In this document: piece by piece, positions 16,380-26,200 of the stretch
Position numbering within the stretch: the stretch's first letter is position 1
Layout of the letters: the number at the start of each line of letters is the position of its first letter
NCBI RefSeq assembly: GCF_000429405.1
Contig: NZ_AUBU01000003.1
Coordinates: 1-64,000, forward strand
DNA from: Algoriphagus marincola DSM 16067
GTDB lineage: Bacteria > Bacteroidota > Bacteroidia > Cytophagales > Cyclobacteriaceae
Length of the DNA: 64,000 nucleotides
Direction: 5' to 3'
The notes under the pieces: generated by a model
Told to the model about the DNA's origin: nothing
The model's input: only the letters and a program-made list of their open reading frames with translations
The model's database searches: none
Translations under genes and position numbers: made by a program

Positions 16380-19300
16380 ATGCAAAAAAGCATCAGTGAA
16401 TACGAAGAAAATCAACCAATAAATCTTGAAACCAAGGTCATTGACTCCGAGGTATTTTTAAAAATTTCAAATTCTGATCAAATGCTCCCCTTCTTTATGA
16501 GCATTATCAGCCCCTATAATCATTGGTTGTTTATTGGAAGTAATGGAGGGCTTAGTGCCGGTAGAAAAGACCCCGAAAATGCACTTTTTCCTTATTACAC
16601 TGATGATAAAATCCTCGAGTCATCAGAAGTAACCGGCTCGAAATCAATCATTCGTGTTCAGAAAAACAACCAAACCCATGTTTGGGAACCATTTTCTATC
16701 CATTTCGCCAATGAGTATCGGCTGAAAAGGAATCTATACAAGAGTGTTTTTGGTAATAAAATCTTGTTTGAAGAGGATAATCTGGATCTGGAGCTATGCT
16801 TTAGATATGAATGGACTACAAGTGATAATTACGGTTTTGTCAAGTCCAGTTATATTTCAAATAATGGAAAAAGCACACTTAACATATCGATCTTGGATGG
16901 GATCCAGAATATCATGCCTTATGGCGTAGGAAGTGCCCTTCAAACTATGCGAAGCAATCTGGTGGATGCCTATAAAAGGAATGAACTTGATCGAGAAAGT
17001 GGAATTGGGATTTTTGCGCTTAGCGCAATCATTGTGGACAAAGCCGAGCCAAGTGAAGCGCTTAAAGCAAATATTGCTTGGTCACTGGGCTTGGAAAATG
17101 CAAAGCGACTCCTCTCCTCTTCTCAATTAAATTCATTCAGAGAGGGTTTTTCCATACAGGAAGAATATGACATAAAAGCTCACAGGGGTGCTTACTTTGT
17201 TCATTTCGATTCAGAATTGCACCCGGGAGATAGTAAAGAGTGGATGATTCTGGCTGATATCAATCAGAATGTCTCCCAAATTCGCGCCCTTGCCAAAGAA
17301 ATAAAAACCGAGCCGAACTTAATCAAGAAAGTTAAAGCAGATATTCAGCGTGGGACAGAAGAGCTAATTAAGCTGGATGCTGCCTCGGATGGATTACAAC
17401 TTACAGCAGATTCCTTAAAAGACACCCGACATTTTGCCAATGTGATGTTTAACATTATGCGGGGTGGGATTTTTGATAAAAATTATCAAATCGAAAAGGA
17501 AGACCTAAAGAACTCTATTCAAAATGCTAACCGAGAGGTTTTCTTGAAGCAAAAAAGCAAAATTGATTCGCTTCCAGGTAAATTCTCCTTTACTCAGCTC
17601 AAAGAATTGGCAGAAAATTCTGGAGACAGCCATTTTGAGCGTCTTTGTTTGGAGTATTTACCTTTGAAATTTAGCCGACGTCACGGTGATCCAAGCCGTC
17701 CTTGGAATAATTTTTCTATCAACACCAGAAACGAAGACGGATCCAAAGTCTTGGACTATGCAGGAAATTGGCGGGATATTTTTCAGAATTGGGAAGCCTT
17801 GGCCCTCGCCTATCCTGACTTCATTGAAAGCATGATCCTGAAGTTCTTAAATGCCTCTACATTTGATGGTTATAATCCATACCGAATCACAAAAAACGGA
17901 ATAGACTGGGAAAGAATTGAAGCAGATGATCCCTGGTCTTACATCGGGTATTGGGGTGATCATCAGATCATTTACTTGTTGAAGTTTCTGGAATTTGCTG
18001 AGAATTATGCACCGGGTCGGTTGGTGAAATTCTTCAAGGAGGATTTTTTTGTGTATGCCAATGTCCCCTACAAAATTAAGGCTTACAATGAGATCCTCAA
18101 AAACCCTAAAGACACGATTGATTTTGATCATCAATTAGATCAGCAAATCCAAAGGCGATGGACTTCAATCGGCTCAGATGCTGCCTTGCTTCAAGATCAA
18201 TCTGGTGGGATTTATCAGGTAAATTTCATCGAGAAAATACTCGCGACAGTTCTTGCGAAAGTTTCCAATTTCATTCCAGAAGGAGGAATCTGGATGAATA
18301 CACAAAGACCTGAATGGAACGACGCCAACAATGCGCTCGTCGGAAATGGTGTTTCCATGGTCACCTTGTATTATTTGAGAAGGTTTCTAAATTTTTTCAC
18401 ACAGCTATTGAAGCAGAGTACTGAGAATGAAATTCCTGTTTCGGAAGAGCTACTGACATTTTTCAAGGAAACTTTATCTACCCTCAATTCTCATCAGCGT
18501 TTGCTTTCGGGTAGTTTTAGCGGCAAAGACCGAAAAAATGTATTGGATGCTTTGGGGACAGCAGGGAGTGATTTTAGAATGAAAATCTATGCTGATTCTT
18601 TTAGCGGTGTCAAAAAGAACCTTTTGATCGATGAACTTCTAGAGTTCTCAAGCATTTGCCAAAGCTACCTTGAGCATACCATTAGAGCCAATAAACGTCA
18701 GGACAACTTGTATCATGCATACAACCTGATGAGTGTCGAAAATGAAGAGGAAGTCACTATTGAATACCTCAGCGAAATGCTGGAGGGTCAGGTTGCTGCT
18801 TTAAGTTCCGGCTACTTGAGTTCGGAGGAGGCTTTGCAGACCTTGGATGCACTTCGAAAAAGCAAGCTCTACCGCGCAGATCAACACAGCTATTTACTGT
18901 ATCCAAATAAGGAGCTGCCTGGATTCTTGGAAAGAAACACCATACCCAAGGAGGAAATAAAGAGATCGAAACTTTTAAACAGTTTGTTGAAAAAAGCCAA
19001 TAAAAAGATCGTTGAGCAGGATGTGGATGGAAACTACCATTTCAACGGTAACTTCAAAAATGCATCTGACTTGTCCAAAGCGCTGGAAAACTTAGACCCT
19101 GCTCAGTTTGAATTAACTGAATCTGCTAAAAAAGGAACCTTGCAAATTTTTGAAAAGGTCTTTAATCACAAGGCTTTCACTGGACGTTCCGGGACTTTTT
19201 ATGGATATGAAGGTCTCGGATCCATCTATTGGCATATGGTTTCTAAACTTCAATTGGTTGTATGGGAATGCTGCATTAGAGCCAAAGAGGAGAAAGCTCC

Positions 19301-19832
19301 ACAGGAACTCCTAGATCAATTGATAGATCACTATTACGAAATTAATGAAGGAATTGGGGTGCATAAATCACCAACCGTATATGGAGCTTTTCCAACCGAT
19401 CCTTATTCCCATACTCCCGCCGGTAAAGGGGCTCAACAGCCCGGAATGACGGGACAGGTCAAGGAGGATATAATCTGCCGATTTGGAGAATTAGGAGTAT
19501 TCATTCGAGAGGGTAAGTTGTCATTTAATCCATTTATGCTAAAGAAATCAGAGTTTTTGACCAAAAGTCAAACTTTGCCATTTATTGATGTGAATGGGGA
19601 GAAAACTGAATTATTTATTGGAGAAAAATCGCTCTGTTTTTCCTTTTGCCAGATGCCAATAGTCTATCAATTGGACTCCAAAGACGTCATTGAAATATCT
19701 TTTGGAAATGAATTCAAAACAGTTGCAGAGAATAGTTTGCAATTAGACGAAGAGTTGAGCCAGAAGATATTCAAACGAACAGGAGAGATCAAACAAATTC
19801 TTGTAAGGGTAAATGAAGCCTTATTTAACTAA
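16380..19832 (+). CDS. Probable beta-1,3-glucan phosphorylase (GH149-like)
   Basis: A 1150-residue cytosolic protein with no signal peptide. The N-terminal part (about 1-320) looks like the beta-sandwich of GH94-related phosphorylases ('MSIISPYNHWLFIGSNGGLSAGRKDPENALFPYYTDD'). The middle is an alpha/alpha-toroid with 'FDGYNPYRITKNGIDWE' and the motif 'RPEWNDANNALVGNG', where Asp648 corresponds to the general acid of clan GH-Q. The size matches GH149 beta-1,3-glucan phosphorylases (about 1100-1200 residues) and not cellobiose phosphorylases (about 800). The neighbours are GH17 (endo-beta-1,3-glucanase type) and GH3 genes. It would split imported laminari-oligosaccharides with phosphate to glucose 1-phosphate. 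The fold and phosphorylase class are fairly sure; family GH149 rather than GH161 or a relative is inference. Confidence 0.7.
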   Translation: MQKSISEYEENQPINLETKVIDSEVFLKISNSDQMLPFFMSIISPYNHWLFIGSNGGLSAGRKDPENALFPYYTDDKILESSEVTGSKSIIRVQKNNQTHVWEPFSIHFANEYRLKRNLYKSVFGNKILFEEDNLDLELCFRYEWTTSDNYGFVKSSYISNNGKSTLNISILDGIQNIMPYGVGSALQTMRSNLVDAYKRNELDRESGIGIFALSAIIVDKAEPSEALKANIAWSLGLENAKRLLSSSQLNSFREGFSIQEEYDIKAHRGAYFVHFDSELHPGDSKEWMILADINQNVSQIRALAKEIKTEPNLIKKVKADIQRGTEELIKLDAASDGLQLTADSLKDTRHFANVMFNIMRGGIFDKNYQIEKEDLKNSIQNANREVFLKQKSKIDSLPGKFSFTQLKELAENSGDSHFERLCLEYLPLKFSRRHGDPSRPWNNFSINTRNEDGSKVLDYAGNWRDIFQNWEALALAYPDFIESMILKFLNASTFDGYNPYRITKNGIDWERIEADDPWSYIGYWGDHQIIYLLKFLEFAENYAPGRLVKFFKEDFFVYANVPYKIKAYNEILKNPKDTIDFDHQLDQQIQRRWTSIGSDAALLQDQSGGIYQVNFIEKILATVLAKVSNFIPEGGIWMNTQRPEWNDANNALVGNGVSMVTLYYLRRFLNFFTQLLKQSTENEIPVSEELLTFFKETLSTLNSHQRLLSGSFSGKDRKNVLDALGTAGSDFRMKIYADSFSGVKKNLLIDELLEFSSICQSYLEHTIRANKRQDNLYHAYNLMSVENEEEVTIEYLSEMLEGQVAALSSGYLSSEEALQTLDALRKSKLYRADQHSYLLYPNKELPGFLERNTIPKEEIKRSKLLNSLLKKANKKIVEQDVDGNYHFNGNFKNASDLSKALENLDPAQFELTESAKKGTLQIFEKVFNHKAFTGRSGTFYGYEGLGSIYWHMVSKLQLVVWECCIRAKEEKAPQELLDQLIDHYYEINEGIGVHKSPTVYGAFPTDPYSHTPAGKGAQQPGMTGQVKEDIICRFGELGVFIREGKLSFNPFMLKKSEFLTKSQTLPFIDVNGEKTELFIGEKSLCFSFCQMPIVYQLDSKDVIEISFGNEFKTVAENSLQLDEELSQKIFKRTGEIKQILVRVNEALFN

Positions 19833-19853
19833 TTAAGATACTTTTTAAAATCG

Positions 19854-21593
19854 ATGACATTCAAACTCAAACATGACCAGGAGCAAAAAATTGAGGATTT
19901 GATTTCTCAGATGACTTTGGAAGAAAAGATCGGACAGATGTCTCAGGTTCGACATTTTGACGATGTAACCCCCGAGGATATTAAATCCAAGTTTATTGGT
20001 TCGGTGATTCATACCCAAGGACCAGTTCCAGGATCTACAGCTGCAGAATGGCAGGACAAATTTTCAGAATTCCAAAAGCAGGCCTTGGATACACGATTAA
20101 AAATTCCGCTGTTATTTGGAGTGGATGCCATACATGGCCAAAACACCTTCGAGGGAGCTACCATTTTCCCTCATAATATTGGTTTAGGAGCTGCAGGAAA
20201 TCCTGAAATAGTTGAGAAAGCAGCAGCGATTACGGCCATCGAGTCTAAGGCTACAGGCTTTAATTGGGTTTTTTCACCTTGCGTTGCCATTCCTTTTAAT
20301 GAAAAATGGGGACGGGTCTATGAGGCTTTTTCCGAAAGCACAGAGCTCACTTCGAAATTGACTCAAGCCTCTGTTAAAGGACATCAAGGATCAAATGGTA
20401 ATGAAGGGGTTTTGGCTACAGCTAAGCATTTTATAGGAGATGGAGCTACAGATTTTGGAGTAGAAGGAGGAAATACCTCGCTTACAAAGGAAGAGCTAAT
20501 CGAGCGCTTACTCCCACCCTATCAGGCAGCAGTCGATTCGGGGGTTGCCTCGGTAATGGCTTCCTTCAATACTTTGAATGAAATTCCAATGCATGCCCAC
20601 AAGGCTATGATTACGGATTTACTGAAGGATCAGCTAAAGTTTGACGGAATTGTGGTTTCCGATTGGAAGGCTTACTCCCGATTTGGGCAAAATGAAATCA
20701 TCAATGCAGGCATTGATATGGTGATGGCAGTTGATGGGGACTTGGATGGATTTCAAGAAGGAGTCAAGGCTGGGGTTTTGAATGGTTCTATTTCAGAAGA
20801 ACGAATCAATGATGCTGTAAGAAGGATTTTGCGTCAGAAATTCCGTTTTGGACTTTTTGAAAATCCTTTTCCTGACAAAAGCTTGATCCAAAAAATTGGA
20901 ATTCCTGAGCATAGGGCTATTGCACGACAGGCAGTTCGGGAGTCCTTGGTTTTATTAAAGAATCAAAATCAGGCTTTACCTCTAAAGCGAACTTCCAGAA
21001 TTGTGGTTGTGGGCAAATTTGCAGACAATTCTGGTTTACAGTCCGGGGGTTGGACAGTCAACTGGCAAGGAATGACAGAAAACTATTCAGGTGCTACCAC
21101 CATTTTGGAAGGCATTAGAAAGTTTGCCTTGCATGAGGTAAAATATGATCCTGATGGCACAGCAGCAATTGAGGATGTAGATGTGGCAGTCATTGTGGTG
21201 GGAGAAAATCCATACGCAGAATTCTTTGGGGATGTAGGTGGCGAAATGAATCTATTCCAACTTACCCTTACCGAAGAACATCAGCAGTTAGTACAGTCTT
21301 ATTCCCAAAAGGGCATCAAAACAGTGCTTGTTCTGATATCTGGAAGACCACTAGTTATTACACCCCAAATGGAACTTAGTGATGCTTTTGTGGCTGCTTG
21401 GTTACCGGGATCGGAAGGAGATGGAATAGCTGAAGTTCTATTTGGCTTTTTTGATTTTAAGGGGAAACTCCCCCACTCTTGGCCCAAATCAGTGGAAGAT
21501 TTCAATGGAAAATATGGTCCTAACTATTGGGAAAGCTCCATTGAACCACTTTTTCCGATAGGTTTTGGACAGTGTTATCATCAAGAAAAATAA
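19854..21593 (+). CDS. GH3 beta-glucosidase, probably cytosolic
   Basis: A 579-residue GH3 enzyme. The N-terminal (alpha/beta) barrel shows 'KIPLLFGVDAIHGQNTFEGATIFPHNIGLGAA', 'ATAKHFIGDGAT' and the nucleophile Asp270 in 'GIVVSDWKA'. The second alpha/beta sandwich domain starts near 375 ('ESLVLLKNQNQALPL') and carries 'VGENPYAEFFGDVG'; no fibronectin-III domain follows. The layout resembles plant and bacterial exo-beta-1,3/1,4-glucan glucohydrolases. There is no signal peptide, so it probably acts in the cytosol on short glucans coming through the GPH transporter. It starts 21 bases after the phosphorylase gene. Confidence 0.92.
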   Translation: MTFKLKHDQEQKIEDLISQMTLEEKIGQMSQVRHFDDVTPEDIKSKFIGSVIHTQGPVPGSTAAEWQDKFSEFQKQALDTRLKIPLLFGVDAIHGQNTFEGATIFPHNIGLGAAGNPEIVEKAAAITAIESKATGFNWVFSPCVAIPFNEKWGRVYEAFSESTELTSKLTQASVKGHQGSNGNEGVLATAKHFIGDGATDFGVEGGNTSLTKEELIERLLPPYQAAVDSGVASVMASFNTLNEIPMHAHKAMITDLLKDQLKFDGIVVSDWKAYSRFGQNEIINAGIDMVMAVDGDLDGFQEGVKAGVLNGSISEERINDAVRRILRQKFRFGLFENPFPDKSLIQKIGIPEHRAIARQAVRESLVLLKNQNQALPLKRTSRIVVVGKFADNSGLQSGGWTVNWQGMTENYSGATTILEGIRKFALHEVKYDPDGTAAIEDVDVAVIVVGENPYAEFFGDVGGEMNLFQLTLTEEHQQLVQSYSQKGIKTVLVLISGRPLVITPQMELSDAFVAAWLPGSEGDGIAEVLFGFFDFKGKLPHSWPKSVEDFNGKYGPNYWESSIEPLFPIGFGQCYHQEK

Positions 21594-21623
21594 TCGAATG
21601 CTATACAGGAAATTCAAAATCAA

Positions 21624-22895
21624 ATGACTATGAAATCAAGCCTTAAATTACTTTTAATAGGTGCTGCCCTGACAGCAAGCTTTTCTTGTAGTGAAAAATC
21701 AACAGATGTGGAAACAACTAAAAATAAAGAAGTGACAGCAAAAGAAATATTAGGAAACCCAGCTTACCAAGCTATATCATTTGGAGGATACAGAGAGCGT
21801 TCAAGAGATATACAACCAACCGTCAATCAACTCAAAGAAGACGTAAAAATCCTCTCAGCAATGGGAATCAAAATTCTTCGAACCTACAATGTTCAGCTGC
21901 CACATGCAACTACTTTATTGAAGGCTATTAGAGAATTAAAAAAAGAAGATCCGAATTTTGAAATGTATGTGATGCTAGGAGCATGGATTGATTGCAAAAA
22001 TGCTTGGACAGACCTGGAACCCGACCACAATGTAGAAAGCGAGCAAAATGAAGGTGAAATCGAGCGAGCGGTAGCCTTGGTTAATCAATATCCAGATATT
22101 GTTAAAATCCTTGCCGTAGGCAATGAAGCCATGGTCAGATGGGCGACCAGCTATTTTGTACAGCCTTGGGTAATTTTGAAATGGGTCAATCACCTGCAAG
22201 AACTCAAAGCAGAAGGTAAACTTCCCAAGGATCTATGGATTACCAGTTCGGATGATTTTTCTTCCTGGGGAGGTGGCGATGCCAGTTACCATACGGAAGA
22301 TTTGGAAAAGTTGGCCAATGCAGTCGATTACATTTCCATCCATACCTACCCTTATCACAACTCGCATTATAATCCAGCTTTCTGGAGAGTACCTATTGAG
22401 GAATCCAAGCTATCTGAACTTGAAAAAGTAGAGGCAGCCATGCTTCGAGCCAGGGATTTTGCCAAATCTCAATATGATTCAGTGGCCTCCTACATGGAAA
22501 GTATAGGAGTCGATAAGCCCATTCACATTGGAGAAACAGGCTGGGCGAGTGTTTCTGACGGCTTTTACGGTCCTGAGGGTTCGCATGCTGCTGACGAATA
22601 CAAACAAGGTCTTTACTACAAGCATATGCGTGAGTGGACTAATGAAGCAGGGATTTCTATGTTTTATTTCGAAGCTTTCAATGAGCAATGGAAAGACGCT
22701 GCAAACCCCATTGGATCGGAAAACCACTTTGGCCTTTTTAGTCTCAAAGGGGAAGCAAAGTATCCTGTTTGGGAATTAGTCGATCAGGGTATTTTTGAAG
22801 GACTTACCCGAGACGGAAATCCAATCATTAAGACTTACAATGGAGAAATTGACAGCCTTCTTACGAAGGTATCCGCTCCTCCTGCCAACTATTAA
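21624..22895 (+). CDS. GH17 beta-1,3-glucanase-like lipoprotein
   Basis: A 423-residue protein with a lipoprotein signal: hydrophobic core 'LKLLLIGAALTASFSC', with Cys25 as probable anchor. The mature part is a GH17-type TIM barrel. The acid/base Glu168 is in 'LAVGNEAMV' and the nucleophile Glu304 in 'HIGETGWAS', both family hallmarks. An insertion around 'DDFSSWGGGDASYHTEDL' is longer than in the two other GH17 domains of this locus. It would cut beta-1,3-glucan chains at the periplasmic or outer face and release oligosaccharides for the transporter encoded next. Met3 at 21630 is an equally likely start. Confidence 0.9.
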   Translation: MTMKSSLKLLLIGAALTASFSCSEKSTDVETTKNKEVTAKEILGNPAYQAISFGGYRERSRDIQPTVNQLKEDVKILSAMGIKILRTYNVQLPHATTLLKAIRELKKEDPNFEMYVMLGAWIDCKNAWTDLEPDHNVESEQNEGEIERAVALVNQYPDIVKILAVGNEAMVRWATSYFVQPWVILKWVNHLQELKAEGKLPKDLWITSSDDFSSWGGGDASYHTEDLEKLANAVDYISIHTYPYHNSHYNPAFWRVPIEESKLSELEKVEAAMLRARDFAKSQYDSVASYMESIGVDKPIHIGETGWASVSDGFYGPEGSHAADEYKQGLYYKHMREWTNEAGISMFYFEAFNEQWKDAANPIGSENHFGLFSLKGEAKYPVWELVDQGIFEGLTRDGNPIIKTYNGEIDSLLTKVSAPPANY

Positions 22896-22954
22896 ATTAT
22901 AACCCACTTTTGAAATTATCACTTTAAACTACTGACCACCAAATCCAAATAACC

Positions 22955-25300
22955 ATGTCAACCACAGCCAAAACAGTTCCGATGGGGCAAAAGATTGCCT
23001 TCGGTGTGGGTATGTTAGCAAATCAAATGTTTCCAGCTTCCCTAGGTATATTTATGGTTGTGCTGGTCCAAAACCTAGGCTTCCCCGGATGGATGTGGGG
23101 AATTGTCTACTTTCTGCCTCGTGTACTCGATGCGGTGACTGACCCAATCATGGGCTTTATCTCAGACAATACGAAATCTGTATGGGGAAGGCGTCGGCAA
23201 TACGTTTTCCTTGGAGCCATAGTCATGGGAGTTGCCTTTTCGGTGATGTGGCAGCTTTACGGAGAAAACACGGTGAATTACAACTTCACCTATTTCCTCT
23301 TGGGCTCATTTGCCTTTTATATTGGTCTGACCATATTCAGTGTCCCCTATGTGGCCATGGGTTACGAAATGAGTGAGGACTTCCATGAACGTACACAAAT
23401 CATGGCTATTGCACAGTGGATTGGACAGTGGGCTTGGGTAATTGCCCCTTGGTTTTGGGTAATTATGTACGATCCCTCTTGGTTTCCGAGCCCAGAAGCT
23501 GCTACCCGTCAATTGGCCGTTTGGGTGGGAGTGATATTTGCGATTTGTGCAATGGTTCCTGCTATTTTCATCAAAAGTAAATCAACGCTAAATGAGAAAT
23601 TTTCACCACTGACTTTTGGTGCAATTGGAAACAGCCTTTCGATAATTATTCAAGGATTCAAAGAGGCTTTTGCATCCAGACCATTCCGCAAGCTTTGTAT
23701 CTCGACATTCTTTATTTTCAATGCATTCAATACAGTAGCTGGCTTTGTGTTTTTTATCGTGGTATGGCATCTGTTTAGCGGAGACGCAGGAGCCGCGGGG
23801 TATTGGACACCGATTTTCGGAAGCGTGGGTGCATTGGTGACTACTTTCATCGTAATTCCTATCGTGGCAGCTATGTCAAAAAGAATAGGCAAAAAAAATG
23901 CATTCATGGTATCTCAAAGTATTGCATTAGTAGGCTATGCTTCCTTGTGGTTCCTATTCGTTCCGGGTAAGCCTTGGATGTTTATTTTTTCTCTCCCCTT
24001 CCATTCCTTTGGAATTGGTAGTCTTTTCGTCCTAATGATGTCCATGACAGCGGATGTAATTGATTTAGACGAATTGAATTATGGGGTTCGCCGGGAAGGT
24101 GTATTTGGAGCTATTTATTGGTACATGGTGAAGTTTGGTTTCGCAATAGCAGGTGGTCTGAGTGGAGTGATTTTGACCGTAGTAGGTTTTGATGGGAATG
24201 CGGCTGTACAACCTGAAGGAGCTGTGGATGGACTTCGACTTTTCTTCTCTGGACTACCAATGCTGGGTACGATGGTAGCTATGTATATCATGCACGATTA
24301 TGACGTGGATGAAGCAAGAGCAAATGAAATCCGGGAACAATTAAAATTAAGAAAAATAGAAAAAAACAAGCCTGCCAGTATCTATACCCCCTATCAGCCA
24401 GGTACTGTCATAAGCCTTTCGGAGCAAGAAAAAGCTGTTGCACTCCAGTTACAAAATAAGTTTGAGGGGAAATCCTCAGGAGAAATCAAGTCGCTTTTCT
24501 CACAAGCCTTAGAAAAGGGTTTTCATGGGCTTTGCTTCAGTCCCTACTTGGAAGGCCAAAATATCGGTGACGTATTATCTGAAGATCAGATCACACGCAG
24601 AATGAATATTGTGGCTCCCCATACTCAGTGGATACGCTCATTTTCTTGTACTGATGGTAATGAATTGATACCAAAAATAGCGAAGCAAAAAGGGCTTAAA
24701 ACCATGGTTGGGGCTTGGCTAGGAACAGACAAAACCAAAAACGAAGCTGAGATTTCACAGCTCATAAAATTAGGAAAACAAGGCTTGGTGGATATTGCTG
24801 TCGTAGGCAATGAGGCACTCCTTCGAAAAGAACTTTCAGAAGAGGAAGTACTTCAGCATTTGAAACTAGTCAAAAATGCACTTCCTGATATTCCGGTAAG
24901 CTACGTAGACACCTATTATGAGCTATTTCAGCGGCCAACGATCGTGGCAGCATGTGATGTAATTTTGGCAAATTGTTATCCATTCTGGGAGGGTTGCAGT
25001 ATTGACCATGCTCCGGTATATCTTCAAAAAATGTATGAGACGGCCAAAAGTATTGCTAATGGAAAAGAGGTTATGATCACAGAAACAGGGTGGCCAGATT
25101 CCGGTGAGAGCCTAAATGATGCTATTCCATCCTCTGAAAATGCTATGAAGTACCTCATTGCGACTAATGAATGGGCACAAAGTGAGGGAATAGCCTTATT
25201 TAACTTCTCATCATTTGACGAGCCATGGAAGGTACATCATGAGGGAGAAGTCGGCCAAAGCTGGGGAATTTGGGATAAAAACGAAAAATTAAAATACTAA
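22955..25300 (+). CDS. GPH sugar:cation symporter fused to a GH17 hydrolase domain
   Basis: A 781-residue fusion. Residues 1-450 are a GPH/MelB-like transporter with about 12 membrane helices and the family loops 'RVLDAVTDPIMGFISDNT' and 'VWGRRRQYVFLG'. A linker (about 450-485) leads to a complete GH17-type barrel (about 490-781) with both catalytic glutamates: Glu620 in 'AVVGNEALL' and Glu710 in 'ITETGWPDSG'. With 12 helices both ends are cytosolic, so the hydrolase would sit at the inner exit of the transporter. The GH17 part is very close to the free-standing protein encoded next. The reading frame is continuous with no sign of an assembly join. It presumably imports laminari-oligosaccharides and trims them on arrival (inference). 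Confidence 0.9.
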   Translation: MSTTAKTVPMGQKIAFGVGMLANQMFPASLGIFMVVLVQNLGFPGWMWGIVYFLPRVLDAVTDPIMGFISDNTKSVWGRRRQYVFLGAIVMGVAFSVMWQLYGENTVNYNFTYFLLGSFAFYIGLTIFSVPYVAMGYEMSEDFHERTQIMAIAQWIGQWAWVIAPWFWVIMYDPSWFPSPEAATRQLAVWVGVIFAICAMVPAIFIKSKSTLNEKFSPLTFGAIGNSLSIIIQGFKEAFASRPFRKLCISTFFIFNAFNTVAGFVFFIVVWHLFSGDAGAAGYWTPIFGSVGALVTTFIVIPIVAAMSKRIGKKNAFMVSQSIALVGYASLWFLFVPGKPWMFIFSLPFHSFGIGSLFVLMMSMTADVIDLDELNYGVRREGVFGAIYWYMVKFGFAIAGGLSGVILTVVGFDGNAAVQPEGAVDGLRLFFSGLPMLGTMVAMYIMHDYDVDEARANEIREQLKLRKIEKNKPASIYTPYQPGTVISLSEQEKAVALQLQNKFEGKSSGEIKSLFSQALEKGFHGLCFSPYLEGQNIGDVLSEDQITRRMNIVAPHTQWIRSFSCTDGNELIPKIAKQKGLKTMVGAWLGTDKTKNEAEISQLIKLGKQGLVDIAVVGNEALLRKELSEEEVLQHLKLVKNALPDIPVSYVDTYYELFQRPTIVAACDVILANCYPFWEGCSIDHAPVYLQKMYETAKSIANGKEVMITETGWPDSGESLNDAIPSSENAMKYLIATNEWAQSEGIALFNFSSFDEPWKVHHEGEVGQSWGIWDKNEKLKY

Positions 25301-25305
25301 TAATT

Positions 25306-26190
25306 ATGTCATTTAATGCTGAGAAAGTATTGGCGCTTGCAGGAAGAGATCTGCAGGGATTATCAAAAGAAGAATTGGCTAAATCATTCAGAGAATTGCT
25401 TCAAGATGGGCTTTACGGTTTCTGTATAAGTCCCTATGAAGAAGGTCAACAGCCTGGGGACACTTTGACAGAAAAGCAAATCAGAAGAAGGCTGGAAATC
25501 CTACAACCTTACACAAAATGGATCCGAACTTTTTCTTGTACAGAAGGAAACGAGCTCATTCCCGTTATCGCAAAAGAAATGGGAATGAAGACTCTGGTTG
25601 GTGCATGGTTAGGAACAGATGACCAAATCAATCAAGCCGAAGTTGATGGCTTGATCAGATTGGCAAAAGAAGGCTATGTGGATATTGCTGCGGTAGGAAA
25701 CGAGGTAATGTATCGCAAAGATCTGACAGAAGATGAATTATTAGATTTTATCAAGAAAGTGAAAGCCGAAATACCCAAGGTTCCCGTTGGCTATGTGGAT
25801 GCATATTATGAGTTTGAGCAAAAACCACGGATTACTGATTTATGCGATGTCATTCTTGCTAATTGCTATCCATACTGGGAAGGATGTGCATTGGACTATT
25901 CCCTACTTTACATAAAGGATATGTACAATCGTGCCAAGAAAGCAGCAAATGGAAAGCCGGTACTCATCACGGAGACGGGTTGGCCAAGTCAAGGAAGTCC
26001 ACTCTACGGAGCCATTCCCTCCGATGAAAACTTTTTGAAATACTTTATCAACATCCAAACCTGGTCAAAGTTGGATAATATTCCAGTCTTTTATTTTTCT
26101 TCTTTTGATGAGTCTTGGAAGGTAGGAACTGAAGGAGATGTCGGAGCCTATTGGGGTATCTGGGACAAGGATGAAAAGTTGAAATACTAA
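25306..26190 (+). CDS. Cytosolic GH17-like beta-1,3-glucan hydrolase
   Basis: A 294-residue stand-alone GH17-type barrel with no signal peptide. The acid/base Glu133 is in 'AAVGNEVMY' and the nucleophile Glu223 in 'ITETGWPSQG'. Long stretches match the C-terminal domain of the preceding transporter fusion ('NELIP.IAK..G.KT.VGAWLGTD', 'CDVILANCYP.WEGC', and the identical ending WGIWDK.EKLKY). This points to a tandem duplication. It starts 5 bases after the fusion gene stops and is the last gene of the locus. It probably acts on the same short beta-1,3-glucans in the cytosol. Confidence 0.9.
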   Translation: MSFNAEKVLALAGRDLQGLSKEELAKSFRELLQDGLYGFCISPYEEGQQPGDTLTEKQIRRRLEILQPYTKWIRTFSCTEGNELIPVIAKEMGMKTLVGAWLGTDDQINQAEVDGLIRLAKEGYVDIAAVGNEVMYRKDLTEDELLDFIKKVKAEIPKVPVGYVDAYYEFEQKPRITDLCDVILANCYPYWEGCALDYSLLYIKDMYNRAKKAANGKPVLITETGWPSQGSPLYGAIPSDENFLKYFINIQTWSKLDNIPVFYFSSFDESWKVGTEGDVGAYWGIWDKDEKLKY

Positions 26191-26200
26191 AACTCAAAGA

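Noticed and set aside
22955..26190. A sequencing or assembly artefact creating the transporter-GH17 fusion
   Set aside because: The frame is open throughout with a natural linker, and the adjacent GH17 gene has its own start and stop; nothing in the sequence suggests a false join.
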